This document shows positions 24,297 through 33,135 of a stretch of 37,500 nt of DNA, piece by piece. Position 1 is the stretch's first letter; each line of letters starts with the position of its first letter. Source of the stretch: Polyangiaceae bacterium (GTDB lineage: Bacteria > Myxococcota_A > Polyangia > Polyangiales > Polyangiaceae); the NCBI GenBank assembly GCA_025937895.1, contig JAICQL010000057.1, positions 1-37,500 on the forward strand, read 5' to 3'. The notes under the pieces are model-generated. The model was given only the letters and a program-made list of their open reading frames with translations, did no database searches and was not told the origin of the DNA. Made by a program: the position numbers and the translations under genes.

Positions 24297-25457
24297 TCAG
24301 CCCACCCTGCGCAGGCCCTCCACGACGGCTCCGCGCAGCAGGCGGCTCACGGGGATGAGCGTCGCGAGGGCGCTGAGCAGCGCGCCGAGCGCCACCGCCG
24401 ACAGGGCGATCTCCGCCGACACGTGGACGGGCGGAAAGCTGGCTTGATCCTGCAAGAAGCGCGCGAGCGCCAGCTCGACCAGCGGATAGCTGATGAGCAG
24501 GCAGAGGAGCCCGCCGACAACTCCAAAGGCCGCGGCCTCGGCCAGCACGGACGCCAGGATCTGCCGGGGCTGAAAGCCAAGGGCGCGCAGGGTAGCGTAC
24601 TCCTTGACCCGCTCGCGCACGCCCATGGCGATGGTGTTGCCGATGATCAGCAGCACCACACCCAAGATCAGCCCGCTGAGCAGATCGAGCGCCTCCAGGA
24701 TGGCTCCAAACCTCGCCACCAGCTGGGCGATGACCGCTTTATCCTCCTCGCTCGTGGTCGGGTCGTCGCTCGCCTCGAAGCGGGCATCGATTGCCCGCGC
24801 CACTCGGCCGCCGTCGCTGGGGTTGTCGAGCACGGCGACGATCATGTTGACCCGGTCGCGCTGCGGCCCCACCAGCCGCTCGTTGAAGTAGTCCCAGTGA
24901 AAGTAGATCGCGCGCCGTCCCCAGCCGTGTCGCTTCGACTCGAAGATGGCGGACAGGGTGAGCTCGAGGTCGCGGGGTGAGTCCGCCGTGCGAAAGCGCA
25001 CGCGGTCGCCCACCTTCCAGCCCAGCTCGTCCGCCAGCTCTCGGCTTGCCAGAGCGCCGGTGCGGTCGGCGATGAAGGCTGCCTTCTCGCTGCTCGGCGC
25101 CACCACCTCGTCATGGGTGTCCAGGAAGGGGCGAGCGTGCAGGGCCAGCGCCTCGAAGCGCAGCCGCGGGTCGTTGGGATGGGTGAGCGCCGCCCAGCTG
25201 CAGCCGATCACCTGATCGACCCCGGGGATGGCGGCGATGTCCTGCACGTAGTTGACGGGCAAGGTACGCCCCCAGCCCATGCGGTGGCGCGACAGCACCC
25301 GGTCCTCTGGCGTCTGCGTCACCTGCTCCGTCCAGCCCCAGCTCACGGCGCGCAGCGCGACGAACGCTAGCAGGCTGAGCGCGACGGCCACGACGGTCAT
25401 CAGGCTGCGTGCTGGAGAGCGCGCAGCGTTGCGCAGAGACAGCTTCAGCAGAGGCAT
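24297..25457 (-). CDS. FtsX-type ABC transporter permease (first of pair)
   Basis: 386 residues with the same layout as its downstream neighbour: N-terminal membrane segment (SLMTVVAVALSLLAFVALRA, about 18-37), extracytoplasmic domain, and C-terminal FtsX domain with VKEYATLRALGFQPRQILAS followed by two further membrane segments and LIPVSRLLRGAVVEGLR. Homologous to, but clearly diverged from, the second permease, as in LolC/LolE-like heteromers. It lies 40 bases behind the small lipoprotein gene, suggesting a lipoprotein-permease-permease unit. Confidence 0.92.
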   Translation of the reverse strand: MPLLKLSLRNAARSPARSLMTVVAVALSLLAFVALRAVSWGWTEQVTQTPEDRVLSRHRMGWGRTLPVNYVQDIAAIPGVDQVIGCSWAALTHPNDPRLRFEALALHARPFLDTHDEVVAPSSEKAAFIADRTGALASRELADELGWKVGDRVRFRTADSPRDLELTLSAIFESKRHGWGRRAIYFHWDYFNERLVGPQRDRVNMIVAVLDNPSDGGRVARAIDARFEASDDPTTSEEDKAVIAQLVARFGAILEALDLLSGLILGVVLLIIGNTIAMGVRERVKEYATLRALGFQPRQILASVLAEAAAFGVVGGLLCLLISYPLVELALARFLQDQASFPPVHVSAEIALSAVALGALLSALATLIPVSRLLRGAVVEGLRRVG

Positions 25458-25497
25458 TTGCGGGTAGCCACAGGATGCGCGCGCTCCGCTTCGCTCC

Positions 25498-25989
25498 TCA
25501 CGAAGCGCCCGAGCGCACAGCGTCGTCGTGGCTGCACGCGGATGGCACCCGCGCAGCGCTGGCCTGGCTGGACGCCAGCCCAGCGGGGCTCGCGCCCAGT
25601 GGCTCGAGCTGCACGCGCACGCGGGTGAGCTGCCCGGGAAGCAAGCTCAGCACGGCGAGCTCCTGCAAGGGTGGGGGCATTCCAGGCGCGAGCGCCGCGC
25701 TGGCATCCACACCTCGCCAGGTCAATACATATCGCCCGGGCGGCAGCTCGTGATGCCGCGGGGCCGCCGCGCACAGATCCGCTCCGGAGACGACGAGCGA
25801 CGCCCGGGCGTCGATGCCCGTCAGCTGCAGCTCGCCAGGGGCTTCACAGGCCGCGCCCGGGGCTGCGGCGCCGCGCAGCTCGACTCTGCCGGCTGGCGCT
25901 ACCGTGGCCTCCGCGCACGCGCCGAGCACGAGCGGCGCCACGGCGAAGAGCGCGCGATGATGGCGATGGCCGCGAGTTGGTTCCAGCAT
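25498..25989 (-). CDS. Small putative lipoprotein upstream of permease pair
   Basis: 163 residues from the ATG at 25989 (an ATG at 25998 would add three). Signal with a His/Arg-rich start (TRGHRHHRALFAVAPLVLGAC) and lipid Cys 25. The rest is a beta-rich domain with strands such as GELQLTGIDARASLVVSG, LPPGRYVLTWRGVD and LLPGQLTRVRVQLEPLG, resembling a small Ig/transthyretin-like module. Two further Cys lie in the mature part. I recognise no named family. Possibly an accessory or cargo of the permeases it precedes. Confidence 0.65.
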   Translation of the reverse strand: MLEPTRGHRHHRALFAVAPLVLGACAEATVAPAGRVELRGAAAPGAACEAPGELQLTGIDARASLVVSGADLCAAAPRHHELPPGRYVLTWRGVDASAALAPGMPPPLQELAVLSLLPGQLTRVRVQLEPLGASPAGLASSQASAARVPSACSHDDAVRSGAS

Positions 25990-26091
25990 GACGTTCACCT
26001 CCAGATGATCTCCCGAGCGGCGCCCCGATGGCGGCGTCGCGGGAAAGCATGTGGCGGCGCGCGGGCGCTGGATACCGAGATCCGGGGCTCG

Positions 26092-27003
26092 CTATCGAGA
26101 ACCGGGCAGGAACGAGCAGCGGTACGCGTAGGGCGTGACCCCTCGGGAGCGGCGGAAGGTCTCCGTCAGGTGGCTCTGCGTGGCAAAGCCCACCTGCACG
26201 GCGATCGCCGCGATGCCGAGGCGAGTGCTCGCCAGCAGCCGCTCTGCCCGCTGGAGCCGCTGCTCCAGCACAAACGCGTGGGGCCCCAGCCCGGTGGCGG
26301 CCTTGAAGCGCCGCGCAAAGGTGTCCGGCTCCAGCTCCGCCACGCGCGCGAGGTCGCTGACGGACAGATCGCAGGCCAGATTCTGCTCGATGTATTCGAC
26401 GACCCGGCTCTGCACGCTGCGGGGCAACGGCGCAGCTCGGCGGCGCGACGGTACCGCGCGCTGCAGGCGAGCGAGGCGCATCCAGGCGAGCGCGACGAGC
26501 TGTTCGACATACAGGCTGCCGGGATCCTCGCCGCGGGCTGCGCTGGCGCTCAAGTCTGCGAGCAGCGCGGCCACCACCGGCTCCCGCCCGTTGACGTGCA
26601 GGGGCAGGGCCGCCAGCTGTGGCCCTGCAGTGCCGAGCAGGGTTCCGGCGAGAGCCGGATCAAACCACAAGGTCGCAAACGAGATCTCCGCGTCACGATA
26701 GCTCGCCACGCGCTCCAGCTCGGCAGGCACCACGCTCAGCGCGCCGGCGCGATCTCCGCCGTCATACACGATGCGCCCGCCCACCTTCACCCGGGTCCGC
26801 CCCGTCTTGCCGCGTTCGGTCAGCAGCAGAGAGTGGAACGGCGCCCGCCAGGTGAGCGCCGCCTCCCGAGCCGCCCAGCTCCGGCGGCAGAGCACGATGC
26901 GCCCGCCGGACCACGACAGCTCACCGAGCTCTGCACCCCGCGGCTCGCGCGCCTCGACCCGCCCGGTTCCCATCATCGGCTCGTGCGCCATTTGCCCTAT
27001 CAT
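26092..27003 (-). CDS. AraC-family transcriptional regulator
   Basis: 303 residues from the ATG at 27003; the frame is open upstream to 27114 and ATGs at 26991 and 26976 are alternatives. The N-terminal ~190 residues are a beta-rich sensing domain (SWSGGRIVLCRR, SLLLTERGKTGRTRVKVGGR, ELERVASYRDAEISFATLWF). The C-terminal ~100 hold two helix-turn-helix units: YIEQNLACDLSVSDLARVAE with DTFARRFKAATGLGPHAFVL, then LGIAAIAVQVGFATQSHLTE with FRRSRGVTPYAYR, the AraC signature. It precedes the lipoprotein-permease set by ~100 bases on the same strand and may control it; divergent from the VIT/VWA gene. Confidence 0.93.
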   Translation of the reverse strand: MIGQMAHEPMMGTGRVEAREPRGAELGELSWSGGRIVLCRRSWAAREAALTWRAPFHSLLLTERGKTGRTRVKVGGRIVYDGGDRAGALSVVPAELERVASYRDAEISFATLWFDPALAGTLLGTAGPQLAALPLHVNGREPVVAALLADLSASAARGEDPGSLYVEQLVALAWMRLARLQRAVPSRRRAAPLPRSVQSRVVEYIEQNLACDLSVSDLARVAELEPDTFARRFKAATGLGPHAFVLEQRLQRAERLLASTRLGIAAIAVQVGFATQSHLTETFRRSRGVTPYAYRCSFLPGSR

Positions 27004-27201
27004 GGTGCAGTGCACCCAGCCGCGCCAGCGTGGCGCAGCGGGCGGAGCGCCAAGAGTTGTGGCTGTTGGGGCGAAAGTGGCCGCTCGAAGCCTGGCGCTG
27101 CACGAGTTTTGCACGAGCTTTGCCCAGCTCTGCCATCACGCCTGCGAGGGGGCTGCACGGCGCGGCTCTAGCTTGAAGGGGAGAGGAGATTGCCATTCCC
27201 C

Positions 27202-29241
27202 ATGAAGCTCATAGCCTTTCTTGGTTCCGTTCCAGTGCTCTGGCCCCTGTGGGCAAGCGCCGCGCCCCCGCCTTCCGCCAGCGCTCGCGAGCCGGCGCCG
27301 GCACCCGAGCGTGCTCGGGTGCTGGAGCGCACCCCTGCAATGCCGGGCGAGGTCCCGGCGGGCGCACTGGTCTTCTATGACGAGGCCGACGATGCGACGG
27401 GCTGGCTGGCACCACAGTTGAGCCAGCGCGTGCAGCTGGATGTGACCGGCATGGTGGCGCGCGCGCACGTGGTGCAAGCGTTCGAGAACCTGAGCGAGCA
27501 GGTGGTGCACGCGGTGTACACCTTTCCGTTGCCGGAGACGGCGGCCGTGGACGGCCTGACCTTGAAGGTGGGCAAGCGCCGCATCGTGGGTCAGATCCGC
27601 GAGCGCGAGGCGGCAGCGCACGCCTTCCAGCAGGCGCAGGCGCAGGGCAAGAAGGCGTCGCTGATCGAGCAGCAGCGGCCCAACCTGTTCAGCACGCGGG
27701 TGGCCAACATCGGGCCGCACGAGCTGGTGGAGGTGGAGCTGAGCTACCAGCAAGACGTGCGCTTCGACTCGGGTGCCTTCTCGCTGGAGTTTCCTGCCAC
27801 CCTCACTCCGCGCTACGCGCCCGCGAACGCACAGCATACGCTCGAGGGCGTAACCCCGCCCGTGGCGCTGCCCGGTGACGGCCCCACCCTGCAGCTGAAG
27901 GTGAGCCTGGACGCGGGCGTTGCGCTGCAGCGCATCGCCAGCCCCTCCCATGCCCTGGACGTGAAGAAGCCGAGCTCCGGTGCCGGTGTGGTGCAGGTCT
28001 CGCTGCAGGCAGGCGAGGTGCCGGCCGACCGCGACTTCCGCCTGGAGTGGGCGCCGGCGCCCAGCAAGGCGCCATCTTCGGCGGTGTTCGAGGAGCAGTT
28101 CGGTGGCGAGCGCTACGCGCTGTTGATGCTGCTGCCGCCCGATCCGGGCCTCGACCCCGGCGGCCGCCTGCCGCGCGAGACCACCTTCATCATCGACACC
28201 TCCGGCTCCATGTCGGGCACCTCGATCGAACAGGCGCGAGTGGCGCTGGAGAGCGGCCTGAGCGCGCTGCAGCCGCACGATCAATTCAACGTGATCCAGT
28301 TCGACGACAGCGCCAGCTCGTTGTTTGCGCAGCCGGTGCCGGCCTCGCCCGAGCACGTGTTGCAGGCGGTGAAATGGGTGCGGCAGCTGCAGGCGGACGG
28401 CGGCACCGAGATGCTGACGGCGCTCGACCTGGCCTTTGCCGCGGCGAGCTCGCGCGAGGCGCTGTCGCAGGTGGTGTTCGTCACCGATGGCAGCGTGGGC
28501 AACGAGGCCGACGTGTTCCGCTTCATCCAGGGCCAGCTCGGGCCGCGCCGCCTGTTCACCGTCGGCATTGGCTCTGCCCCGAACCAGTACTTCATGCGCA
28601 GCGCCGCGCGCTTCGGGCGCGGCAGCTTCACCTCGGTGTCCTCCGCCGCAGAGGTCAGCTCGCGCATGAAGCAGCTGTGGGCCAAGCTCGACGCGCCGGT
28701 GATGAGCGAGGTGGCCCTGGATTTCGGCGGCGACGGCCGCAGCGAGGCCTGGCCCGCGCGGGTGCCGGATCTGTATCGCGGCGAGCCGCTGGTGGTGGTG
28801 GCCAAGCTGGGCCAGACGGCGCCTGCCCTGCGCATCAGCGGGCAGCGCGCCGGGCAGCCCTTTGCCACCGAGCTGCCGCTGCCAGCGAGCGGCCCTGCGC
28901 GCAGCGAGCGCGGCATTCACCGCCTGTGGGCGCGCCGCAAGATCGAGGACCTGATGGACCGCATGACCCTGGGCGAGAGCGAGGAGGCGCTGAAGCCCAC
29001 GGTCACGGCGCTGGCCCTGGAGCACCGCATCCTGTCCAAGTACACCAGCCTCGTGGCGGTGGACAGCCAGCGCACCGTGTCCGGCCCCGGCAATGACGTG
29101 GCCGTGCCCAGCGCGTTGCCCGCGGGCAACACCATGTTCGGCAACATGCCCCAGACCGCGACCGACGGCCCCACGTGCCTGCTGGTGGGAGTGGTGTCGC
29201 TCGTCGCAGCGCTGGGCCTCTACCTGCGCGGGCAGTCGTGA
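27202..29241 (+). CDS. Sortase target protein with VIT and VWA domains
   Basis: 679 residues from the ATG at 27202; a TTG at 27190, nearer to the GGGGAGAGGAG site, would add four. Signal peptide to ~22. VIT domain about 71-200 (VTGMVARAHVVQAFENLSEQ, VYTFPLPETAAVDGLTL, EQQRPNLFSTRVANI). VWA domain about 305-480 with intact MIDAS FIIDTSGSMSG (Asp 332, Ser 334, Ser 336). The C-terminus MPQTATDGP, a hydrophobic stretch and LYLRGQS form a sorting signal of the proteobacterial kind rather than LPxTG. The next gene, overlapping by 4 bases, is the matching sortase. Likely a surface-anchored protein; ligand unknown. Confidence 0.93.
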   Translation: MKLIAFLGSVPVLWPLWASAAPPPSASAREPAPAPERARVLERTPAMPGEVPAGALVFYDEADDATGWLAPQLSQRVQLDVTGMVARAHVVQAFENLSEQVVHAVYTFPLPETAAVDGLTLKVGKRRIVGQIREREAAAHAFQQAQAQGKKASLIEQQRPNLFSTRVANIGPHELVEVELSYQQDVRFDSGAFSLEFPATLTPRYAPANAQHTLEGVTPPVALPGDGPTLQLKVSLDAGVALQRIASPSHALDVKKPSSGAGVVQVSLQAGEVPADRDFRLEWAPAPSKAPSSAVFEEQFGGERYALLMLLPPDPGLDPGGRLPRETTFIIDTSGSMSGTSIEQARVALESGLSALQPHDQFNVIQFDDSASSLFAQPVPASPEHVLQAVKWVRQLQADGGTEMLTALDLAFAAASSREALSQVVFVTDGSVGNEADVFRFIQGQLGPRRLFTVGIGSAPNQYFMRSAARFGRGSFTSVSSAAEVSSRMKQLWAKLDAPVMSEVALDFGGDGRSEAWPARVPDLYRGEPLVVVAKLGQTAPALRISGQRAGQPFATELPLPASGPARSERGIHRLWARRKIEDLMDRMTLGESEEALKPTVTALALEHRILSKYTSLVAVDSQRTVSGPGNDVAVPSALPAGNTMFGNMPQTATDGPTCLLVGVVSLVAALGLYLRGQS

Positions 29242-29873
29242 GCCGAAGCTCGCGTCGCGCCGCCTGCCTGGCGCTGCTGGTGCTGGGCGTGCTGAGCCTG
29301 GGGCAGGGCGGCTACATCTACGCCAAGGCCGCGCTGGCCCAGCTCCTGCTGCGCCAGGCCTGGGCCGCCACCCGCGGTGGTGAGCAACAGGCGCGGCCCT
29401 GGCCCTGGGCTGACACCTGGCCCGTGGCGCGCCTGCTCAGCCCCCGGCACGACGTCGACCTGATCGTGCTGGAGGGCGCCACCGGCAACAGCACCGCGTT
29501 TGCGCCCGGTCACGTCCTGGGCTCAGCGCCGCCCGGCGCCGCCGGCAACGTTGCCCTGGCCGCGCATCGCGACACCCACTTTCGCTTCCTCAAGCACCTG
29601 CAGCGGGGCGAAGAGCTGCTGCTCGAGCTGCCCGACGGCAACGTGCAGCGCTATGAGGTGCAGTCGCTGAGCGTCGTGGACGAGCGCGACACGCGCCTGC
29701 TGGAGACGCCAGGGAGCTGGCTCACCCTGGTGACGTGTTATCCGTTTGATGCGCTCGTGGCGGGCGGGCCGCTGCGGTACGTGGTGCAGGCAGCGCCGGG
29801 ACCGGCGCCGTTGCGGCTAGAACCGGCCGAGCGCGACCGCGCCGAGTTCATCGCTGCCGGCCAGCGGAGCTAG
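29238..29873 (+). CDS. Class GN sortase
   Basis: 211 residues from a GTG overlapping the target gene stop (GTGA). One N-terminal membrane segment (about 9-28). Catalytic set seen: His 110 in ALAAHRDTHFRFL, Cys 167 in LTLVTCYPFDA, Arg 180 in GGPLRYVV, with GHVLGSAPPGAAGNVALAAH leading to the His. Class GN sortases of Gram-negatives occur in pairs with one VIT/VWA target, which is exactly the arrangement here. The last ~57 bases overlap the antisense gene at 29817. Confidence 0.95.
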   Translation: MSRSSRRAACLALLVLGVLSLGQGGYIYAKAALAQLLLRQAWAATRGGEQQARPWPWADTWPVARLLSPRHDVDLIVLEGATGNSTAFAPGHVLGSAPPGAAGNVALAAHRDTHFRFLKHLQRGEELLLELPDGNVQRYEVQSLSVVDERDTRLLETPGSWLTLVTCYPFDALVAGGPLRYVVQAAPGPAPLRLEPAERDRAEFIAAGQRS

Positions 29874-30386
29874 CAGCAAATGAGGCTCATCTGCGTCACC
29901 AATGAGGTACCACTCCTGCGTCGTCTTCTGCGGGATGAACAGGCTCATGGCCATGCTCAGCACCCCGAGGCCTTGCACGATGCCGCTGCCGACCAGCAAG
30001 GTGGTGTGGAGCGTCTTGTTGCTGCAAGGGCTGGCGGAGCAGTCGCGGTCGTCCAGGGAGAGCCAGGGGCCAACCACTGGGTAGTAGAGCTTTTCATCTG
30101 AGCCGCGGTCGGAGACGCCGGCCACGATGGCCGAGGCTCCGTAGGAGGCGCCCAGCACCACCAGCCCGGTCACGAGCAGCGGAGTGTTTGGCAGCGAGGA
30201 GCTGTAAGTGCGTGGATCAATGACAGGTTCCTCGAGCATCGGGGTGCTCTGCGTGGCGGTGATCGCGCCGTCGCTGTTGTTCGGCATGGGTGTCGGAACG
30301 TTGGTTCCAGGCTGCTGTTGCGCGGCTGCGTTGAGCGTGAGCAGCGCACAGCAGGCTGCGCCTGAACAAAGAAGGTGGGGGTACAT
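29817..30386 (-). CDS. Hypothetical secreted or membrane protein
   Basis: 189 residues with a signal peptide (MYPHLLCSGAACCALLTLNAAAQ), a Thr/Pro/Asn linker, two membrane segments (about 69-90, LLVTGLVVLGASYGASAIVA, and about 128-150, TTLLVGSGIVQGLGVLSMAM) separated by a loop with two Cys, and a soluble end (PQKTTQEWYLIGDADEPHLL). I recognise no family, though myxobacterial genomes hold many small proteins of this layout. Its lower G+C than the sortase and the coherent topology favour a real gene. The 3' end runs 57 bases into the sortase gene on the other strand. Confidence 0.65.
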   Translation of the reverse strand: MYPHLLCSGAACCALLTLNAAAQQQPGTNVPTPMPNNSDGAITATQSTPMLEEPVIDPRTYSSSLPNTPLLVTGLVVLGASYGASAIVAGVSDRGSDEKLYYPVVGPWLSLDDRDCSASPCSNKTLHTTLLVGSGIVQGLGVLSMAMSLFIPQKTTQEWYLIGDADEPHLLLAPLAGSDELGAVALGRF

Positions 30387-30532
30387 GGCTGTTCCTTTCG
30401 TGGAGCATTCTCAAACCTTCAGTTGAGCAAGTTCTGGACCAACGCCTCTTGCGCCTGGCTAGAACCGCAGGTCAGAAGCGGCGCGGATAATGCATCGCTG
30501 TGTACTGTGCAGATTCAAACCGGGAGCGATCG

Positions 30533-30886
30533 ATGAACAACATCTACTTGGCCTTGGCAGCACTCACGCTGAGCACTGGTTGCGGTGCAAGCCGCCCACC
30601 ACCGAACGATCACTTGGCGAGCGCCATAGCGGCGGTGAGCGCCGCGCAGGCGGCCGGAGCCGCACAAGCGCCGCGAGCGGCGCTGCAACTGAAGCTGGCA
30701 GAAGAGCAAGTTGCCCAGGCCCGCGAAATGATGAAGCGCGGCCAGCATGAGCGGGCCGACTACATGACACTGCGCGCCTTTAACGACGCACAGTTGGCGA
30801 TGGCGCTGGCTCGCGAGCAACAAGCCAACGCAATGCTGGAGGAGGCGTCGGAAGAAGCAGACTCGGCGGCGCAGCCGGCGCCTTGA
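30533..30886 (+). CDS. DUF4398-type lipoprotein
   Basis: 117 residues. The start ATG at 30533 is preceded by GGGAG at 7 bases. Lipobox ALTLSTGC, lipid Cys 17. The rest is helical: LASAIAAVSAAQAAGAAQAP, then LQLKLAEEQVAQAREMMKRG and YMTLRAFNDAQLAMALAREQ, the pattern of DUF4398, a helical hairpin in outer-membrane lipoproteins often coupled to OmpA domains. The next gene on the same strand carries a similar helical part plus OmpA, 86 bases on. Probably a pair acting in the envelope. Confidence 0.82.
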   Translation: MNNIYLALAALTLSTGCGASRPPPNDHLASAIAAVSAAQAAGAAQAPRAALQLKLAEEQVAQAREMMKRGQHERADYMTLRAFNDAQLAMALAREQQANAMLEEASEEADSAAQPAP

Positions 30887-30972
30887 AAAAAAGGTCCGTA
30901 ACCCCGCGGCCTTACCCACCGATCTGCGAGAGGCAGCTCCGGTGCCCAGTAGAAGAAGAGAAGGAGTCGATC

Positions 30973-31896
30973 ATGTTCCACATCAAAATCACAGCACTCG
31001 TCGGGCTCGGTTGGCTAACAATGAGCTGCGCCGCCGCGGCGCCGGCCAGCCTCGTGGATGCCCGTACGGCCTATGACCGCGCCAGCAAGGGGCCTGCGGA
31101 GAAGCTAGCGCCCGCTCAGTTGCACGCGGCCCGCACCTACCTGACCCTGGCCGAGAAGACCTACGAAGACGAAGGTGACTCCGCCAACGCCAGGGATCGA
31201 GCTTACGTCGCCATGCGCAAAGCGGAGCTGGCCGAAGTGCAGGCGCGAATCGCGCGGAGCTCTGCGCAGCTGGCCGATGCCAAGGAGCGAGGCGAGTTGA
31301 CAGAGCAGAAGCAGCACGATCGCACAGTTGCAGAGCTTGGCCGCACTCAGACGCAGCTCACGGAGCAGCAGGGCATGGTTGCTAAACACGGCGCCGCGTT
31401 AAAAGCAGAGGTACAACGAAGGGAGCAGGCCGAAGCCGCGGAGCAGCAAGCGCTGGCAGCGCTGGGCAAGCAAGAGGCCCGCGGCACTGTGATCACCCTG
31501 TCCGGAAGCGTCGTCTTCCCCAGCGGGGGTTCCGACCTCCTGCCGGCCGCGAGGAGCAAGGTCGCGGAGGTGGCGACTGCGCTTTCACGAGGCAACTCTT
31601 CCTCTCAGGTGGTGGTGGAGGGGCACACGGATTCGGTTGGATCGGCGCAGAAGAACAAGGAATTATCCCTGGCGCGGGCCTCGGCAGTCCGCGATACCTT
31701 GGTGTCGCGCGGGGTGGACGCGGACCGCATCTCTGTAGCCGGCTTTGGTGCTTCACGCCCCGTGGCAGACAATGACTCGCAAGAGGGCCGCGCCAACAAT
31801 CGGCGCGTGGAGATCGTGGTGCAGCCTGCTGAGCCTGCCAGCGAGCAGGAGTCCACCAGTAAGGCGATGATGCCGGCCGCGGGCCCTCCGCGCTGA
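30973..31896 (+). CDS. OmpA-family lipoprotein with DUF4398-like N-terminus
   Basis: 307 residues from ATG 30973, with AAGGAG upstream; the open frame back to 30883 is not used. Lipobox WLTMSC, lipid Cys 19. Residues ~25-115 are DUF4398-like (LVDARTAYDRASKGPAEKLA, ARTYLTLAEKTYEDEGDSAN, DRAYVAMRKAELAEVQARIA), ~115-190 a charged coiled coil, ~195-300 an OmpA peptidoglycan-binding domain (VVVEGHTDSVGS, SLARASAVRDTLVSRGVDAD, GFGASRPVADN, RANNRRVEIVV). It would link the outer membrane to peptidoglycan. Confidence 0.92.
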   Translation: MFHIKITALVGLGWLTMSCAAAAPASLVDARTAYDRASKGPAEKLAPAQLHAARTYLTLAEKTYEDEGDSANARDRAYVAMRKAELAEVQARIARSSAQLADAKERGELTEQKQHDRTVAELGRTQTQLTEQQGMVAKHGAALKAEVQRREQAEAAEQQALAALGKQEARGTVITLSGSVVFPSGGSDLLPAARSKVAEVATALSRGNSSSQVVVEGHTDSVGSAQKNKELSLARASAVRDTLVSRGVDADRISVAGFGASRPVADNDSQEGRANNRRVEIVVQPAEPASEQESTSKAMMPAAGPPR

Positions 31897-31942
31897 TCCC
31901 AGCCCTCGATGCTCTGCCGTTTGGCTCAACGAGCTGGCGCTG

Positions 31943-31963
31943 CGAGATCCAAATGTAATCTCG
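31943..31963 (+). terminator. Weak hairpin after the OmpA lipoprotein gene
   Basis: CGAGAT (31943-31948) and ATCTCG (31958-31963), 9-base loop, 47 bases after the stop, followed by TTAA. It lies in the 207-base convergent gap before the LysR gene end, where I see no gene. The stem is only 6 bp; a candidate terminator at best. Confidence 0.3.
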
Positions 31964-32103
31964 TTAACGGAAGCGCGTACGGCCAGGAGCCGCGGCGGAC
32001 GAGTCCAGAGAGCTGGAGCAGATCCTTCGCGCGGCGCAGCGCATGGCCAGATTGGCGCGCGCTCTCCTGGAAGCGCGAGGCCGTGCCTGAGAAACAAGGG
32101 CGG

Positions 32104-33135
32104 CTACATCGGCCGCGGGCAGCCAAAGCCCAGCGCCGCGCAGCGCTCCAGCCGCCTGGGCAGCTCTTCCGCGAGAAAGTCCAGGCAGGCGCGGGTCTTG
32201 GGCGGCAGGCGCTGCTGCTGCGGGTAGACGGCCTGGATGTCGATCGGCGGGGGCGAGTGGCTGGCGAGCACTCGCACCAGCTCGCCGCGCTCCAGTGAAT
32301 CTGCCAGGTAGAACTGCGGCAGATACACGATGCCCAGGCCGGCGATCGCCGCCTCGCGCAAGGCGCCGCTGTGATCGCTGTCGAGCGGGCCCATCACCGG
32401 CACGTACACGGTCTCGCCGCTTTCATCGACGAAGCGCCAGCGATCTTTGTTGCTGGCGAGCGTGTAGCGCAGGCAGTCGTGCTCCAGCAGATCCTGCGGG
32501 CGCTGCGGTGTGCCGCGGCGCTCCAGGTACGCGGGCGCAGCGCAGGCGACGAGCGGATCGCGCACCAGCTTGCGCACGTTGAGCGTGGCGCCGCTGAGCG
32601 GACCGATGCGTATCGCCAGATCAAAGCCCTCCGCGGAAACATCCACGAAGCGGTCGCTGAGCGAGAGCTCGACCCGTAGCTCGGGGTAGAGCAGCGCCAG
32701 CTGCGCGATCAGCGGCGCGATGTGCAGCTCGCCGAAATACACGGGCGCGCTGACCCGCAAGAGGCCGCGCGGCGCCGCGTGGAGATCGGCGACCAGAAGC
32801 TCAGCGTCCTCCACCTCGCGCAGGATGCGCAGGCAGCGCTCATACAGCGCGAGCCCGGCCTCGGTGGGGACCACGTGGCGAGTGGTGCGGGTCAGCAGCG
32901 AAGCGCCGAGCCGCGCCTCCAGGCGCGCGATGCGCTTGCTCACGGCGGACGTGGACGTGTTCAGCTCGCGCGCAGCGCGGGTGAACGAGCGCTGCTGGAT
33001 GACCCGCGCAAAGATGACCAGCGCGGCCACGTCATCCAGCGCGCCTGCCTCCGACGCTTCGGGTGCGCGCGCCCGCACCTCGCTCGAGGGCGGGGAGGGG
33101 GGCGAGGGACGGCGGGCGGTGGATTGTTTCCCCAT
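32104..33135 (-). CDS. LysR-family transcriptional regulator
   Basis: 343 residues from the ATG at 33135; the frame extends to 33219, but the upstream part would overlap the divergent promoter region. After a Ser/Pro-rich start of ~35 residues comes the winged helix: DDVAALVIFARVIQQRSFTR, AARELNTSTSAVSKRIARLE, ARLGASLLTRTTRHVVPTEA. Effector domain from ~120 (LLRVSAPVYFGELHIAPLIA, FDLAIRIGPLSGATLNVRKL). This is the subgroup whose members often regulate the divergent neighbour, here a DoxX-type gene, in response to small aromatic or electrophilic compounds. The target is inferred from position. Confidence 0.94.
   Translation of the reverse strand: MGKQSTARRPSPPSPPSSEVRARAPEASEAGALDDVAALVIFARVIQQRSFTRAARELNTSTSAVSKRIARLEARLGASLLTRTTRHVVPTEAGLALYERCLRILREVEDAELLVADLHAAPRGLLRVSAPVYFGELHIAPLIAQLALLYPELRVELSLSDRFVDVSAEGFDLAIRIGPLSGATLNVRKLVRDPLVACAAPAYLERRGTPQRPQDLLEHDCLRYTLASNKDRWRFVDESGETVYVPVMGPLDSDHSGALREAAIAGLGIVYLPQFYLADSLERGELVRVLASHSPPPIDIQAVYPQQQRLPPKTRACLDFLAEELPRRLERCAALGFGCPRPM

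Noticed and set aside
27136..29025. 629-codon minus-strand open frame
   Set aside because: Shadow of the VIT/VWA gene; composition is typical of an antisense frame in GC-rich DNA.
30423..30491. GATAAT at 30486 as -10 box with TTGAGC or TTGCGC upstream as -35
   Set aside because: Spacings to the TTG-type hexamers are far from 16-18 bases.
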